A stretch of 64,000 bases of DNA, from positions 620,001 through 684,000 of the forward strand of contig NZ_CP022584.1 of the NCBI RefSeq assembly GCF_002240225.1. The letters are read 5' to 3'. The DNA comes from Paenibacillus physcomitrellae (lineage in GTDB: Bacteria; Bacillota; Bacilli; Paenibacillales; Paenibacillaceae). Both the position numbers and the translations under genes were made by a program. Numbering within the stretch: the first letter of the stretch is position 1; every line of letters begins with the position of its first letter. Of this stretch, positions 1 through 8,587 are shown piece after piece. Below the pieces are notes generated by a model. That model did no database searches, had not been told where the DNA came from, and worked only from the letters and a program-made list of their open reading frames with translations.

Positions 1-2
1 TG

Positions 3-1106
3 TCTCTGGCTTATTTTCAATTTCGAAAAGGATATAAAGGGTTAATCAGCTTCACCTTCATTCCTCTGTTTGGTGAGCGGCTGGTCAACGGATGGCTTGG
101 CAAAACCATCGACATTCTGGCTGTGATCGCTACCATCTTCGGCGTAGCCACCTCGCTTGGGCTGGGGGCGCTGCAAATTGGAGGAGGACTCCATCACCTG
201 TTTGGACTTCCGAACACGGCTTGGTCTCAAATCCTTATCATAACTGTGGTAACTATCTTGTTCCTGCTGTCGGCAAGCACAGGTTTGGATAAAGGAATCA
301 AGATTCTGAGCAACGCTAATCTGATTATTGCCGTACTGCTCATGATGTTTGTCTGGGTAACAGGACCGACTTCTTTTATCTTTGATACCTTTACGACGAC
401 TTTGGGCAGCTACCTGCAAAATATAGTCAACATGAGCTTAAGGCTTACGCCGTTCTCCGAAAGTACCTGGGTTGGCGCATGGACGCTGTTCTATTGGGCC
501 TGGTGGATTGCCTGGGCTCCTTTTGTCGGCACCTTTATTGCCCGGGTGTCCAAAGGCAGAACCATTAAGGAATTTGTCATCTGCGTGATGATTATTCCGA
601 GTTTGTTCGGATTTATCTGGTTTTCGGTATTTGGCGGCACGGGCCTGCAGCTGGAAATGTTCGATTTTGCAAATTTGGCGGAGGCTGTTCAAAGAGATAC
701 GACAACGGCTCTTTTTATTACGCTGGAACAGCTCCCTTTAGGAACGATCATAGCATTTATTGCTACGCTTTTGATCATGACCTTCTTTATTACATCAGCC
801 GATTCGGCAACGTTTGTACTCGGCATGCTGACATCGGACGGAAATTTGAATCCAAGCAACAAAGTCAAAATTACCTGGGGGATTTTACAGTCAGGAATCG
901 CAGTCGTCCTGCTGATCAGCGGCGGTTTAAATGGGCTCCAGACAGCTTCAGTTGCAGCTGCACTGCCGTTTGCAGTCGTTCTGATCGGCATGTGCTTCTC
1001 GCTGCTCAAAGCGCTGCAGGCTGAAGACAAGGAACGCCGCAGGAAAGAGAAGCAGCAGCGGATGAAACTGAAACGGCTGTTGGAGGAATCAACCGCAGCG
1101 AAATGA
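3..1106 (+). CDS. BCCT family betaine/choline/carnitine transporter, 3' part
   Basis: This is the C-terminal 367 residues of a secondary transporter that takes up betaine-type quaternary ammonium osmolytes across the cytoplasmic membrane. The reading frame is open at the left edge, so the start lies outside the window. The family signature is clear at 450-570: a W-x-x-F-Y-W-x-W-W stretch followed by PFVG, then ARVSKGRT and EFV. Hydrophobic segments follow as expected. The protein ends in a strongly basic cytoplasmic tail (about 1015-1103, rich in Lys/Arg/Glu); in BetP-like members such a tail senses osmotic or K+ conditions, which is inference here. Substrate cannot be read from the sequence. 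It is a separate transcription unit from the next gene, which has its own promoter. Confidence 0.9.
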   Translation, partial: SLAYFQFRKGYKGLISFTFIPLFGERLVNGWLGKTIDILAVIATIFGVATSLGLGALQIGGGLHHLFGLPNTAWSQILIITVVTILFLLSASTGLDKGIKILSNANLIIAVLLMMFVWVTGPTSFIFDTFTTTLGSYLQNIVNMSLRLTPFSESTWVGAWTLFYWAWWIAWAPFVGTFIARVSKGRTIKEFVICVMIIPSLFGFIWFSVFGGTGLQLEMFDFANLAEAVQRDTTTALFITLEQLPLGTIIAFIATLLIMTFFITSADSATFVLGMLTSDGNLNPSNKVKITWGILQSGIAVVLLISGGLNGLQTASVAAALPFAVVLIGMCFSLLKALQAEDKERRRKEKQQRMKLKRLLEESTAAK

Positions 1107-1266
1107 CGATCACCTAGAAACAAGGACTACTGAATGAATGAAGATAGCCTCACTCCTTGATTGACTTGATTTTGGATAAACTGCCTTAGACGGTGCTTCT
1201 CGTTTACTGGTTAGTCCGCTGCGGTCAAGTTCCATTCAATATTTTTAGGTTTGCGGAAAAAACATC

Positions 1267-1297
1267 TTGCGCTTGAGTTCACTCCAGCACTTAGAAT
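1267..1297 (+). promoter_or_regulatory. MerR-type promoter with 19-bp spacer
   Basis: A -35 TTGCGC (1267-1272) and a -10 TAGAAT (1292-1297) are separated by exactly 19 bp, longer than the normal 17. The spacer holds an inverted repeat, CTTGAGT-TC-ACTCCAG (1272-1287, one mismatch). A long spacer occupied by a dyad is the hallmark of promoters activated by MerR proteins, which untwist the DNA. It sits 71 bp before the aldo/keto reductase start, and a MerR gene lies just downstream of that gene. Confidence 0.75.
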
Positions 1298-1367
1298 ACA
1301 GCTGAATAGGGGAAAGGAAGCAGATGTAACAGACCCTATTTATACCAAATCTGAGGAGGAAATCAAA

Positions 1368-2381
1368 ATGAAATATCGTATTCTTGGGGCTACCGGCATG
1401 TCCGTGAGCGAGTATACGCTTGGAGCCATGATGTTCGGAGCCATGGGAAATCAAGATCATGGAGATTCCGTTCGCATCATTCATCAAGCGCTGGACGCCG
1501 GAATCAATATCATGGATACGGCCGACGTTTATTCAAAGGGAGAATCTGAGGTTATCGTCGGCAAGGCGCTGAAAGGGCGGAGGGACCAAGTGATCCTAGC
1601 CACCAAGTTCGGGCTGCCTATGAGCGCTGATCCTAACCAGCGGGGAGGTTCAGCCAGATGGATCAAAAAGGCGGTTGAGGACAGTTTGCGGCGGCTGGAT
1701 ACGGACTATATTGACCTTTATCAAATCCACCGTCTGGATGTTCACACCGATATGGCCGAAACGCTTGCGGCGCTGTCCGACTTGATCCGCGAGGGTAAAG
1801 TAAGGGCAATTGGTTCATCAACCTTCCCGGCCGAGTGGATCGTTGAGGCTCAATGGGCTGCCCGGCGGGGCAACTATCATCGTTTTCTGACGGAGCAGCC
1901 CAGATACTCCATCTTTACAAGAAGGCTGGAGGGTGCGGTTCTGCCTACGGCGCTGCGGTATGGGATGGGCGTGATAACGTATAGTCCGCTGAATAGCGGA
2001 TGGTTATCCGGACGCGCGGATTTAACGGCCAGCCACCGGGCGTTAACCCTGCCGGATCAGTATGACCCGGCACTTCCCGGAAATGCCGCCAAAGCAGAAG
2101 CGCTTGAGAAGCTGAATAAGCTTGCTGAAGAATCAGGCGTGACACTGCCTCATCTGGCTGTAGCGTTTGTGAAGGCGCATCCGGCCGTTTCTTCGGTGAT
2201 TATCGGTCCGCGGACAGCGGAGCAGCTCGAGAGTCTTCTGGCTGGTGCAGATCTGGAGTTAACGGAGGAACAGCTTGATCGAATCGATGAGATTGTGCCT
2301 CCGGGTAAGGATCTCAATCCGGAAGACAACTATGCCGATGAGCCGCCGGCTCTTATGGATAAACGTCTGCGCCGGCGGTAA
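1368..2381 (+). CDS. aldo/keto reductase
   Basis: Predicted NADPH-dependent aldehyde/ketone reductase of 337 residues with the TIM-barrel AKR fold. The catalytic tetrad is visible as Asp50, Tyr55, Lys80 and His121, in the contexts MDTADVY, ATKFG and YQIHRLD. The C-terminal region carries the cofactor loop SSVIIGPRTAEQLE. The start at 1368 is chosen because GAGGAGGAAATC precedes it and homology begins at MKYRILG; the upstream in-frame extension from 1251 crosses the promoter. The MerR-type promoter and the MerR gene at 2537 suggest induction by an electrophile such as an aldehyde, as known for AdhR-controlled reductases in Bacillus. The exact substrate is unknown. Confidence 0.92.
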   Translation: MKYRILGATGMSVSEYTLGAMMFGAMGNQDHGDSVRIIHQALDAGINIMDTADVYSKGESEVIVGKALKGRRDQVILATKFGLPMSADPNQRGGSARWIKKAVEDSLRRLDTDYIDLYQIHRLDVHTDMAETLAALSDLIREGKVRAIGSSTFPAEWIVEAQWAARRGNYHRFLTEQPRYSIFTRRLEGAVLPTALRYGMGVITYSPLNSGWLSGRADLTASHRALTLPDQYDPALPGNAAKAEALEKLNKLAEESGVTLPHLAVAFVKAHPAVSSVIIGPRTAEQLESLLAGADLELTEEQLDRIDEIVPPGKDLNPEDNYADEPPALMDKRLRRR

Positions 2382-2422
2382 TATAGGAGCATGGGAACGG
2401 CCCGACAGCCTAAATCTCGGAT

Positions 2423-2438
2423 TTGAGGTATGCTCCAG
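2423..2438 (+). promoter_or_regulatory. second MerR operator-like site
   Basis: TTGAG and CTCCAG, here 5 bp apart, repeat the two half-sites found 4 bp apart in the promoter at 1267-1297. The site lies between the reductase stop and the merR start, where an autoregulatory operator would be expected. A plausible -10 (TACAAT, 2447-2452) follows. Confidence 0.45.
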
Positions 2439-2536
2439 ACCTAAGGTACAATCATTTCTAAGATGATGTATATTTCAGCTAGTGGAAAGACGTGGTCAGG
2501 AATCATCTTCTAGTTGGGGGCAAAGGAGAGAAACGA

Positions 2537-2980
2537 ATGGAACCGACCTATTCAATCGGCGAGATGTCAGAAATGACGGGTCTTAGCTACGATACAATCC
2601 GTTATTATGAGAAAATGAATTTGATCCCGCCGGCCAAGCGTAATAAATACGGACAACGGGAATACAGCCGATCCGACTACGACCGCCTTGTCTTCGTAAC
2701 CCGTCTCAAAAGAACCCAAATGCCGCTTAAAGAAATCGAAAGATATATGGCAGCGGTAGCTAGCCGTGATTACGAAGCCTGTTACCACGCCCTTATCGAA
2801 CACAAAAATCTTCTTGCTGAGCAGCAGGCAGAAATTAATGCCACACTTGAGCTTATGAATTTTAAAATGGAGTATTTCCATACCCTTATGACGGATACGA
2901 AGGGCGCCAGCGAACCCAAGGGAGAACTTCATCAGAAGCTCAAAGAGAGGCTGGAGGAATCAAGGTTAAATCGGCAATAG
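2537..2980 (+). CDS. MerR family transcriptional regulator
   Basis: A 147-residue DNA-binding regulator. Residues 4-72 form the winged helix of the MerR family (YSIGEMSEMTGLSYDTIRYY, then the REYSRSDYDRL wing and the PLKEIERYM helix). The rest is a dimerisation helix with no cysteine-rich metal-binding loop, so it fits the AdhR-like, non-metal branch. The start at 2537 follows AAAGGAGAGAAACG; the in-frame extension from 2492 lacks a comparable site. It lies 156 bp downstream of the aldo/keto reductase on the same strand, with MerR-type dyads in front of both genes, so it most likely activates the reductase and controls itself. The inducer is not known. Confidence 0.88.
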   Translation: MEPTYSIGEMSEMTGLSYDTIRYYEKMNLIPPAKRNKYGQREYSRSDYDRLVFVTRLKRTQMPLKEIERYMAAVASRDYEACYHALIEHKNLLAEQQAEINATLELMNFKMEYFHTLMTDTKGASEPKGELHQKLKERLEESRLNRQ

Positions 2981-3175
2981 TAGGCAGGGAAAACTAAAGG
3001 ATTTAAAACTTAATAGCATAAATAATTAATTCCATTAATAATATAATGTACTCTGATTTTCACCGTTTAATCGGCCCTTAAGATCCTGTGGTTGGAATTA
3101 TTTGCATGTCCACTTCACCGCAAATTTTTGGTAAGGTAGGGAGATACAATCCAAAATAACAGGTGATAAGTGCTT

Positions 3176-4063
3176 ATGATCAAGAAACGTTGTTTATTCT
3201 GCGATAAGATCGTTATGATTCAACCCGAAAGGGATTCCGATAGATTCATAGACTGTGCCTGCTCCCCCGGCGGGTTCTATAATCTGCGCCGAGACAGCTA
3301 TGAACCGATTCAGTCGCTGCCGCATCCCAAAAAACGCGACACGCTGCATATCATTTCCGCCTATATTCGCGAACAAACAGACCGCGGCGAACAAGTGACT
3401 CTAGCAGCCGATGATTTGGATGCTATTGTCAATGACCCTCAAATTCCGGCAACTATAGAAGCTAAAGGCGGCCGCCTGCTGCAGTATCTTTATCGGCATG
3501 CAGACCGGGAAGGGGACCCTGTAGTGATTCAGCCATTGTCGGCCAGCTATAACCTGACATATTCTCACAATCTGCAGGAACTGGTGTATATTTTGGACAA
3601 GCTCAGCAGCGACAATCTGCTTATCAGGGAGGGCATGAACTTCCGGCTTACGGCAAAAGGATGGAAGGAAGCCGCTGCCCAGGCAGGAGGCAAAAAGCTG
3701 AAAAATTGTTCTGTGCTTCTTTCGAAAGGACCGGAGCTGCGAGCGCAGTGGCAGGAGACATTGTTCCCAAAAATTGAGCAGCTTGGCTATCTGCCGCATA
3801 TGCTGCCTCAGTCAAACTCGCCAAATACTTTGGAAGTCGTTGCCATGAGCCAAGCGGTCATCGCCGACTTAACGGACCATTCCCCGGAAGTCTATTTGGC
3901 AGCCGGATATGCGCTTGCTTTGAATCTTCCGGTCATATGGACGATAAACGGCGGGGAAACCGGAACCAGGCAATACTCCTCATCCTTCAAAGAAGTCCGG
4001 CCGATCGTTTGGAATACCTTTGACGAGCTGACGGTTATGATTCAGCAGAGGCTGAACAAGTAA
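3176..4063 (+). CDS. unrecognised protein: Cys cluster, helical middle, deoxyribosyltransferase-like C-terminus
   Basis: I do not recognise this 295-residue protein as a named family. Residues 1-35 carry Cys6, Cys9, Cys27 and Cys29, a CxxC/CxC arrangement that could bind zinc. Residues about 55-170 look helical with a winged-helix flavour near 130-165 (LVYILDKLSSDNLLI then FRLTAKGW). Residues about 177-290 resemble the nucleoside 2-deoxyribosyltransferase/TIR-like Rossmann fold: AVIADLTDHSPEVYLAAGYA corresponds to the usual xDLTxxNPNVFYELGYA. The catalytic Glu of that motif is replaced by Ala242, so enzymatic activity is doubtful and nucleotide sensing is possible. ATG 3176 is preferred over GTG 3170 because the AGGTGAT ribosome site is too close to the GTG. 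It stands alone, followed by a terminator. Confidence 0.7.
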   Translation: MIKKRCLFCDKIVMIQPERDSDRFIDCACSPGGFYNLRRDSYEPIQSLPHPKKRDTLHIISAYIREQTDRGEQVTLAADDLDAIVNDPQIPATIEAKGGRLLQYLYRHADREGDPVVIQPLSASYNLTYSHNLQELVYILDKLSSDNLLIREGMNFRLTAKGWKEAAAQAGGKKLKNCSVLLSKGPELRAQWQETLFPKIEQLGYLPHMLPQSNSPNTLEVVAMSQAVIADLTDHSPEVYLAAGYALALNLPVIWTINGGETGTRQYSSSFKEVRPIVWNTFDELTVMIQQRLNK

Positions 4064-4090
4064 ACAGGATTAGATCATTTAACTGAACGA

Positions 4091-4147
4091 AAAACAGCGG
4101 TAGTCCCGGAATCCATATTCACGTCCGGGCTGCCGCTGTTTTTTGAT
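4091..4147 (+). terminator. bidirectional intrinsic terminator
   Basis: AACAGCGGTAGTCCCGGA pairs with TCCGGGCTGCCGCTGTT with minor mismatches, flanked by A-runs on the left and T-runs on the right. It sits between convergent genes and can serve both. Confidence 0.85.
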
Positions 4148-4155
4148 TTTTTCAT

Positions 4156-5601
4156 CTAACGGGTCAGCCGACCTCGAAGGCCGCGTCTGAGACTTCTATG
4201 CGTGAGGAACAGTCCCGGAATGAAGATGAGAGTGAGAACTAGGGCGGAAACCAAGAAGCCTGCATGATAACCTTTCAAGCCTTGTGCAAGCGTTGGCTGC
4301 AATCCTTGTCCTGCATGTCCCGCGGTGGCGACAACAGTAGCGATTACGGCTGAACCAAAACTGGAACCGAGGTTCTCAATCATATTGATCCCCACACCAG
4401 CTTCCGGAAGCTGGTTGGTGTCAAGTCCCGTGTAAGCGTCACTCGTGAGCGGAAGCATAATGCCGCCAAAGCTGGTACCTCGGATAAACAATACCAGGGA
4501 AATCCAGATCATGCTGGTTTGATCAGTAATAAACATTAGCGGGATTGATCCGATCAGGGATAGAACAAGACTGACCATCACGACGTATTTGGCACCGATC
4601 TTATCAATCAGGGTTCCGATCAAAGGTCTGGTAACCAGCATCCCGATGCCTTGAGGAATCAATGCAAGCGCTGCTTCGATGGCCGTGAAATGACGGAAGG
4701 TTTGAAAGAACAAGGGCAGAATTAACATCGGTCCCATAACGGCCATATTGGCCAGGAACAAGCCGATGCTGGAGGCCGAGAAGCTCTTGTGGGCAAACAA
4801 ATTCATGGGGAGCACGGTTTGATGGTTTCGGATTCGGTTATACACGATGTAAAGGACAGCTAATCCAAGGCCAATTCCCGCCCACAGACGGGTTTCACCA
4901 TTGTTGAACGAGGCATGGTCCGCCGCTTTCGTAATGCCGTAAATCAAGGCCGCACTCATGAAGGATAACGTAATCATTCCGAACAGGTCCAATTTACTCT
5001 CTTTGTTGAAGGGTTCGAAGTCCGGGATCGTTTTGATCATTAGGGGTACCGCAATCACAACGATGAACACATTGATGAAGAAGATCCAGTGCCAAGATGC
5101 GCCTTGAACGAGGAAACCTCCGATTACGGGGCCCAGAATGGGACCAAAGATCATAGGTGTGCTGACGATAGCCATTACTTTGCCCAGATTGTCCGGACCT
5201 GCCGTTTTGACCAGAAGCGTGGACATAAGCGGAGTGATGATCCCGGCGCTAAAGCCTTGAAGCAAACGGAACAAGATGAAGCTGGAAACGTCCCAGCTCA
5301 ATCCGGCAAGTACCGAAGTGACACCAAAGGCGATGACGGCGCCGATAAAGACTTTTTTACCGTTGAATTTGTTCATCAACCAGCCGGATAACGGAACGGC
5401 CATCGCCAGGGCTAAAACATAACCCGTAATCGCCCATTGGATCGTGCCGAGCGTCGTATTGAAATCTTTGTTTATTTCATCGACGGCGATGTTCACCATC
5501 GTGGAGTCCAGCATAGGGGCTATGGCTCCAAGGGCAATCGCCCAGGCGGCCATGAGAATTTCTTTGGGTAATCCTTGCTGTTTGATTTGAGGGGTTGTCA
5601 T
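4156..5601 (-). CDS. DHA2-family MFS drug exporter (EmrB/QacA type)
   Basis: A 481-residue proton-driven exporter in the cytoplasmic membrane, of the 14-helix DHA2 class. Visible family features are the first-helix motif LDSTMVNIAV, the loop-2/3 motif GWLMNKFNGKKVF, the R-LQGFSAG motif of helix 4 and the helix-5 GPILGPVIGGFLV antiporter signature. The start at 5601 follows GAAAGGAGAAT. It is preceded by its own promoter with tandem repeats (5636-5692) and lies downstream of a MarR regulator on the same strand, separated by a terminator. This fits a MarR-repressed multidrug or lipophilic-compound pump. The substrate is unknown. Confidence 0.92.
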   Translation of the reverse strand: MTTPQIKQQGLPKEILMAAWAIALGAIAPMLDSTMVNIAVDEINKDFNTTLGTIQWAITGYVLALAMAVPLSGWLMNKFNGKKVFIGAVIAFGVTSVLAGLSWDVSSFILFRLLQGFSAGIITPLMSTLLVKTAGPDNLGKVMAIVSTPMIFGPILGPVIGGFLVQGASWHWIFFINVFIVVIAVPLMIKTIPDFEPFNKESKLDLFGMITLSFMSAALIYGITKAADHASFNNGETRLWAGIGLGLAVLYIVYNRIRNHQTVLPMNLFAHKSFSASSIGLFLANMAVMGPMLILPLFFQTFRHFTAIEAALALIPQGIGMLVTRPLIGTLIDKIGAKYVVMVSLVLSLIGSIPLMFITDQTSMIWISLVLFIRGTSFGGIMLPLTSDAYTGLDTNQLPEAGVGINMIENLGSSFGSAVIATVVATAGHAGQGLQPTLAQGLKGYHAGFLVSALVLTLIFIPGLFLTHRSLRRGLRGRLTR

Positions 5602-5635
5602 TTTATTCTCCTTTCAGAGCGTTTCGTTAAGAGTA

Positions 5636-5692
5636 TTTTTTGTTTCTTTGTCAACTAAAAGTAACCCATTTTTGTTTCCTTGTCAATAAAAA
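5636..5692 (-). promoter_or_regulatory. exporter promoter with twin MarR-like repeats
   Basis: Reading the minus strand, TTGACAAGGAAACAAAAA and TTGACAAAGAAACAAAAA occur as direct repeats. Their TTGACA cores lie at 5681-5686 and 5649-5654, 32 bp or about three helical turns apart. The upstream core also works as a -35 with a 17-bp spacer to TACTTT (5658-5663). The neighbouring MarR protein is the obvious candidate to bind the repeats. Confidence 0.6.
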
Positions 5693-5699
5693 ATCAGAA

Positions 5700-5737
5700 T
5701 AAAAAAGCAGCCCGTTCTCTTTAGAAACGGGCTGCTG
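5700..5737 (-). terminator. intrinsic terminator of the MarR gene
   Basis: AGCAGCCCGTT and AACGGGCTGCT form a perfect stem, followed on the minus strand by a T-run (the A-run at 5700-5705). It separates the MarR gene from the exporter gene. Confidence 0.88.
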
Positions 5738-5785
5738 GCTGGTGAGGCTTCATTTTCTTGATTCGGATTTAAGGGGCTGGCTTGC

Positions 5786-6253
5786 TTAATTGATTTCTAA
5801 ACCTTGTTTCTTTATTTCTGCATCCAAATGTCTGCTGTACTGGTCTATGAAGCGCAGTGTGCTTTCAAGCTGGCCTTCCGTAATCTGCTCAAATACAGCT
5901 TTGTCCCGCTCCTGGAACTCTTGGTGCAGCTCTTCATGGATGTGATAAACGACCTTTCCTTGCTCCGTAAGCTTAAAATAGATTTCTTTCTTGTTTCCTG
6001 GCTTCTGGTAGCTTTCGATCAAGCCTCTATCCATAAGCTTCTTGGTCATTTTGCTGATGGCGCCTTTGGTCATATATAAGGATTCCGCGAGTTTGGTCAC
6101 GTTGGGATCTACATTTTTTCCAATGGATTCGATACAATGAACTTCAGAAGGTTTATAGCCTTTAAGATTGTCTTCCATTTTGTTTTTGTTAAGCCAAACC
6201 ATCTTGTTAAATAAATCCCTGAATTCCGAGATGACCTGTTCTTGTTTGTTCAT
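5786..6253 (-). CDS. MarR family transcriptional regulator
   Basis: A 155-residue winged-helix repressor. The recognition region is seen at about residues 52-95 (VTKLAESLYMTKGAISKMTK, then RGLIESYQKPGNKKE, the wing), with dimerisation helices at both ends. The start at 6253 follows GGGGGGAT. A terminator follows and then the DHA2 exporter with two matching upstream repeats, so it probably represses the exporter and releases DNA when a small lipophilic ligand binds. I do not find the same repeat in front of the marR gene itself, so autoregulation is not evident. Confidence 0.9.
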   Translation of the reverse strand: MNKQEQVISEFRDLFNKMVWLNKNKMEDNLKGYKPSEVHCIESIGKNVDPNVTKLAESLYMTKGAISKMTKKLMDRGLIESYQKPGNKKEIYFKLTEQGKVVYHIHEELHQEFQERDKAVFEQITEGQLESTLRFIDQYSRHLDAEIKKQGLEIN

Positions 6254-6354
6254 GACCTATCCCCCCAACCGCTCGTACATATTAACATTATATTATGATT
6301 TCTGGAATTGAGCCATCCGTGAACAGGAAACCCTAAACGAAAGGATGTTTAGCT

Positions 6355-6898
6355 ATGCCGCACTATTATGGAGAGAGAGAATTGTTCTTAGGGATTACCG
6401 CGATTCAGATTTGGATGCTATCAGGCAATGGGTAAATGATCCGGAAATTACGAGCACTTTGTCTGACATTTTCTTATATTCGCATTCCCGGTTAGAGACG
6501 GAATCCTTTGTCAGAATGAATATGGAGGGGAAGTCCAGCAACAAAAGTTTTGTCATTGCCTCGAAGGACACACTGGACTATATAGGCCAGATTGAACTAT
6601 ATGCTATAAACATGAAGAATCGGCATGCTTCTCTGGCGATTGTAATAGGAAGCAAAGACAATTTAGGCAAAGGTTATGGCAGTGAAGCGATCGGGGTTCT
6701 GCAGAAGTTCGTTTTCGAGGAAATGAATTTGAACAGGCTGGAGCTTGATGTCTATGAGTTTAATGCAAGAGCTACAACTGTTATTTAAAAAGCGGCTTTA
6801 AAGAAGAAGGCAGAGCCAGACAGAGGATCTATAAGAAAGGCCGGTACTGGGATGTGATCAGAATGAGTATTTTGAAGAGCGAATATGAACAGGTTTGA
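6355..6898 (+). pseudogene. GNAT acetyltransferase, two frameshifts
   Basis: The sequence encodes a typical ~180-residue GNAT N-acetyltransferase (RimJ/RimL-like) but in three frames. ATG 6355, with AAAGGA nine bases upstream, gives MPHYYGER and then leaves frame in a (GA)5 run at 6371-6380; removing one GA would continue into IVLRDYRDSDLDAIRQWV. The middle frame runs to a TAA at 6786-6788, just after NARATTVI. Adding one T in GTTATT near 6780 would continue into YLKSGFKEEGRARQRIY and RYWDVIRMSILKSEYEQV, ending at 6898. The acetyl-CoA loop (LGKGYGSEA, about 6664-6690) is intact. Either the gene is dead, or the sequence carries two indel errors, or the GA run acts as a switch. Confidence 0.8.
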
Positions 6899-6919
6899 TC
6901 GGGCAGGGAGAAAACGCCA

Positions 6920-7516
6920 ATGATTCATTCCGATGTCTTCGCAGATCTTAAGCAGCAGATGAATGGTTTTGATAAACCTTGGTTTGTAGCCGGCGGCTGG
7001 ACCATTGATTTGTTTGTAGGTGAAGTGACCCGTAGCCATAAAGATGTAGACCTCTGCCTATTTCGGGAAGATGCCGAATACGCGTTGGAGTATTTCCATG
7101 AATGGGACATTTATGTGGCTATCCCGGGAGAGCAGCGGCTGGAGAAAGTCAGAGGGATCCAAGACATTGAATCGCCGAGATATGGTTTGCATATGTATAA
7201 GGACAAGCAATTTCTTGAAATTCTGCTGACTAACCGGACGGACGATCAAATTCTGTTCAGAAAAAATACCCGGATTCAAATGAGTTTAGATGAATTCTCG
7301 AAAAAATCCGGCGAGCTTCCGTACGTAAATCCGGCCTGGCAGCTTCTGTTTAAAAGCTTGAATCCCAGGGAAGAAGATGAACATGACTTTTTAATTTATT
7401 TGCACCGTTCGGCAGCAGAACGTCCAGCCAAGCTGTGGTTACAGGAAAACATGAAAGCCATGAACGGAAGCCCTAGTTGGATCGAGGAACTGGATAAACA
7501 TTTGCTGAAAACTTGA
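6920..7516 (+). CDS. aminoglycoside-type nucleotidyltransferase domain protein
   Basis: A 198-residue protein with the nucleotidyltransferase signature near the N-terminus: AGGWTIDLF (residues 24-32), then TRSHKDVDL with Asp42 and Asp44 as probable metal ligands. This arrangement matches the ANT(2'')/LinB-like group, whose members adenylylate aminoglycosides or lincosamides; the real substrate of chromosomal members is often unknown. The start at 6920 follows a GGGAGA site. It lies 21 bp after the broken acetyltransferase and may have been cotranscribed with it, a pairing of two small-molecule modifiers. Confidence 0.8.
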   Translation: MIHSDVFADLKQQMNGFDKPWFVAGGWTIDLFVGEVTRSHKDVDLCLFREDAEYALEYFHEWDIYVAIPGEQRLEKVRGIQDIESPRYGLHMYKDKQFLEILLTNRTDDQILFRKNTRIQMSLDEFSKKSGELPYVNPAWQLLFKSLNPREEDEHDFLIYLHRSAAERPAKLWLQENMKAMNGSPSWIEELDKHLLKT

Positions 7517-7675
7517 AGCTTGGGCTCAATGGGGCTAGAATATGGAATGGTAATGAAAATTAGGCGGCGTTTTCCACTTACATAACCTTATTTTCTATGC
7601 ATCATAGATGAGAACGCTCCTGCGTCAATTGTTGCGACATATGATAGAGACCTAACGAACTTGAAGGAGGAAAAC

Positions 7676-8569
7676 ATGCGTCAGACTATGGAGAGAAAGC
7701 CGGACTGGCTTCGCATTTCGCTGAATACAGGTGAGGAATATAAGGAACTTAAGAAAATGATGCGCGGCCGCAAGCTCCATTCCGTGTGCGAGGAGGCTAA
7801 ATGTCCGAACATCTATGAATGCTGGAGCCAGCGTACGGCTACCTTTATGATTTTAGGAAGCATTTGCACCCGAGCGTGCCGCTTCTGCGCGGTGACGAGC
7901 GGACTGCCGACCGAGCTGGATCTGGAAGAACCTATGCACGTAGCCGAGTCGGTTCGGGATATGGGACTGAAGCATGTCGTGATTACGTCAGTGGCTCGCG
8001 ATGATCTGAACGATCATGGAGCATCCATGTTTGCCGCTACAATCCAAGCGGTTCGTGAGCTGAATCCGCTAACCAATGTTGAGGTGCTTATTCCTGACCT
8101 TGGCGGAGAACCGGAACGAATTAAGGTTGTTCTCGATGCGAAGCCGGATGTGCTTAACCACAATCTGGAAACGGTTGCCCGCTTATCGGACAAAGTACGG
8201 GCCAAAGCCAAATACGACCGTTCGCTCAGCGTGCTGCGCCAGGCCAAAGAGCTTCGTCCAGGCCAAACTACCAAATCTGGCATCATGGTCGGTCTCGGTG
8301 AAACGAAAGAAGAGCTGATTCAGGCGATGAAAGATCTCCATGAAGCCGGTGTGGACATTATTACGATTGGACAATATTTGCAGCCTACGCTGAAGCATAT
8401 TCAGCTGCAGCGTTACTATACTCCAGAAGAATTTGCAGAACTCAAGGAAGAAGGACTTCGCATCGGCTTCGCTCACGTGGAATCCGGCCCGCTGGTTCGC
8501 AGCTCCTACCACGCGCATGAACAGGCCGAGCATGCCAAGAACCGGCAGCAAACGCCGGTGGCCGAGTGA
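7676..8569 (+). CDS. lipA: lipoyl synthase
   Basis: Radical-SAM enzyme of 297 residues that inserts two sulfur atoms into octanoyl groups bound to lipoyl domains, acting in the cytoplasm on GcvH and dehydrogenase E2 proteins. The auxiliary [4Fe-4S] cluster ligands are Cys38, Cys43 and Cys49 ([12 protein letters not shown]), and the radical-SAM cluster ligands are Cys64, Cys68 and Cys71 (CTRACRFC). The C-terminal RSSYHA motif that ligates the sacrificial cluster is present. The start at 7676 follows TTGAAGGAGGAAAAC; the longer reading from 7661 includes the ribosome site. lipM follows after 18 bp with its own strong site, so the two form an operon supplying and converting the octanoyl group. 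Confidence 0.97.
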   Translation: MRQTMERKPDWLRISLNTGEEYKELKKMMRGRKLHSVCEEAKCPNIYECWSQRTATFMILGSICTRACRFCAVTSGLPTELDLEEPMHVAESVRDMGLKHVVITSVARDDLNDHGASMFAATIQAVRELNPLTNVEVLIPDLGGEPERIKVVLDAKPDVLNHNLETVARLSDKVRAKAKYDRSLSVLRQAKELRPGQTTKSGIMVGLGETKEELIQAMKDLHEAGVDIITIGQYLQPTLKHIQLQRYYTPEEFAELKEEGLRIGFAHVESGPLVRSSYHAHEQAEHAKNRQQTPVAE

Positions 8570-8587
8570 CAAGGAGGTGCATTCCGT

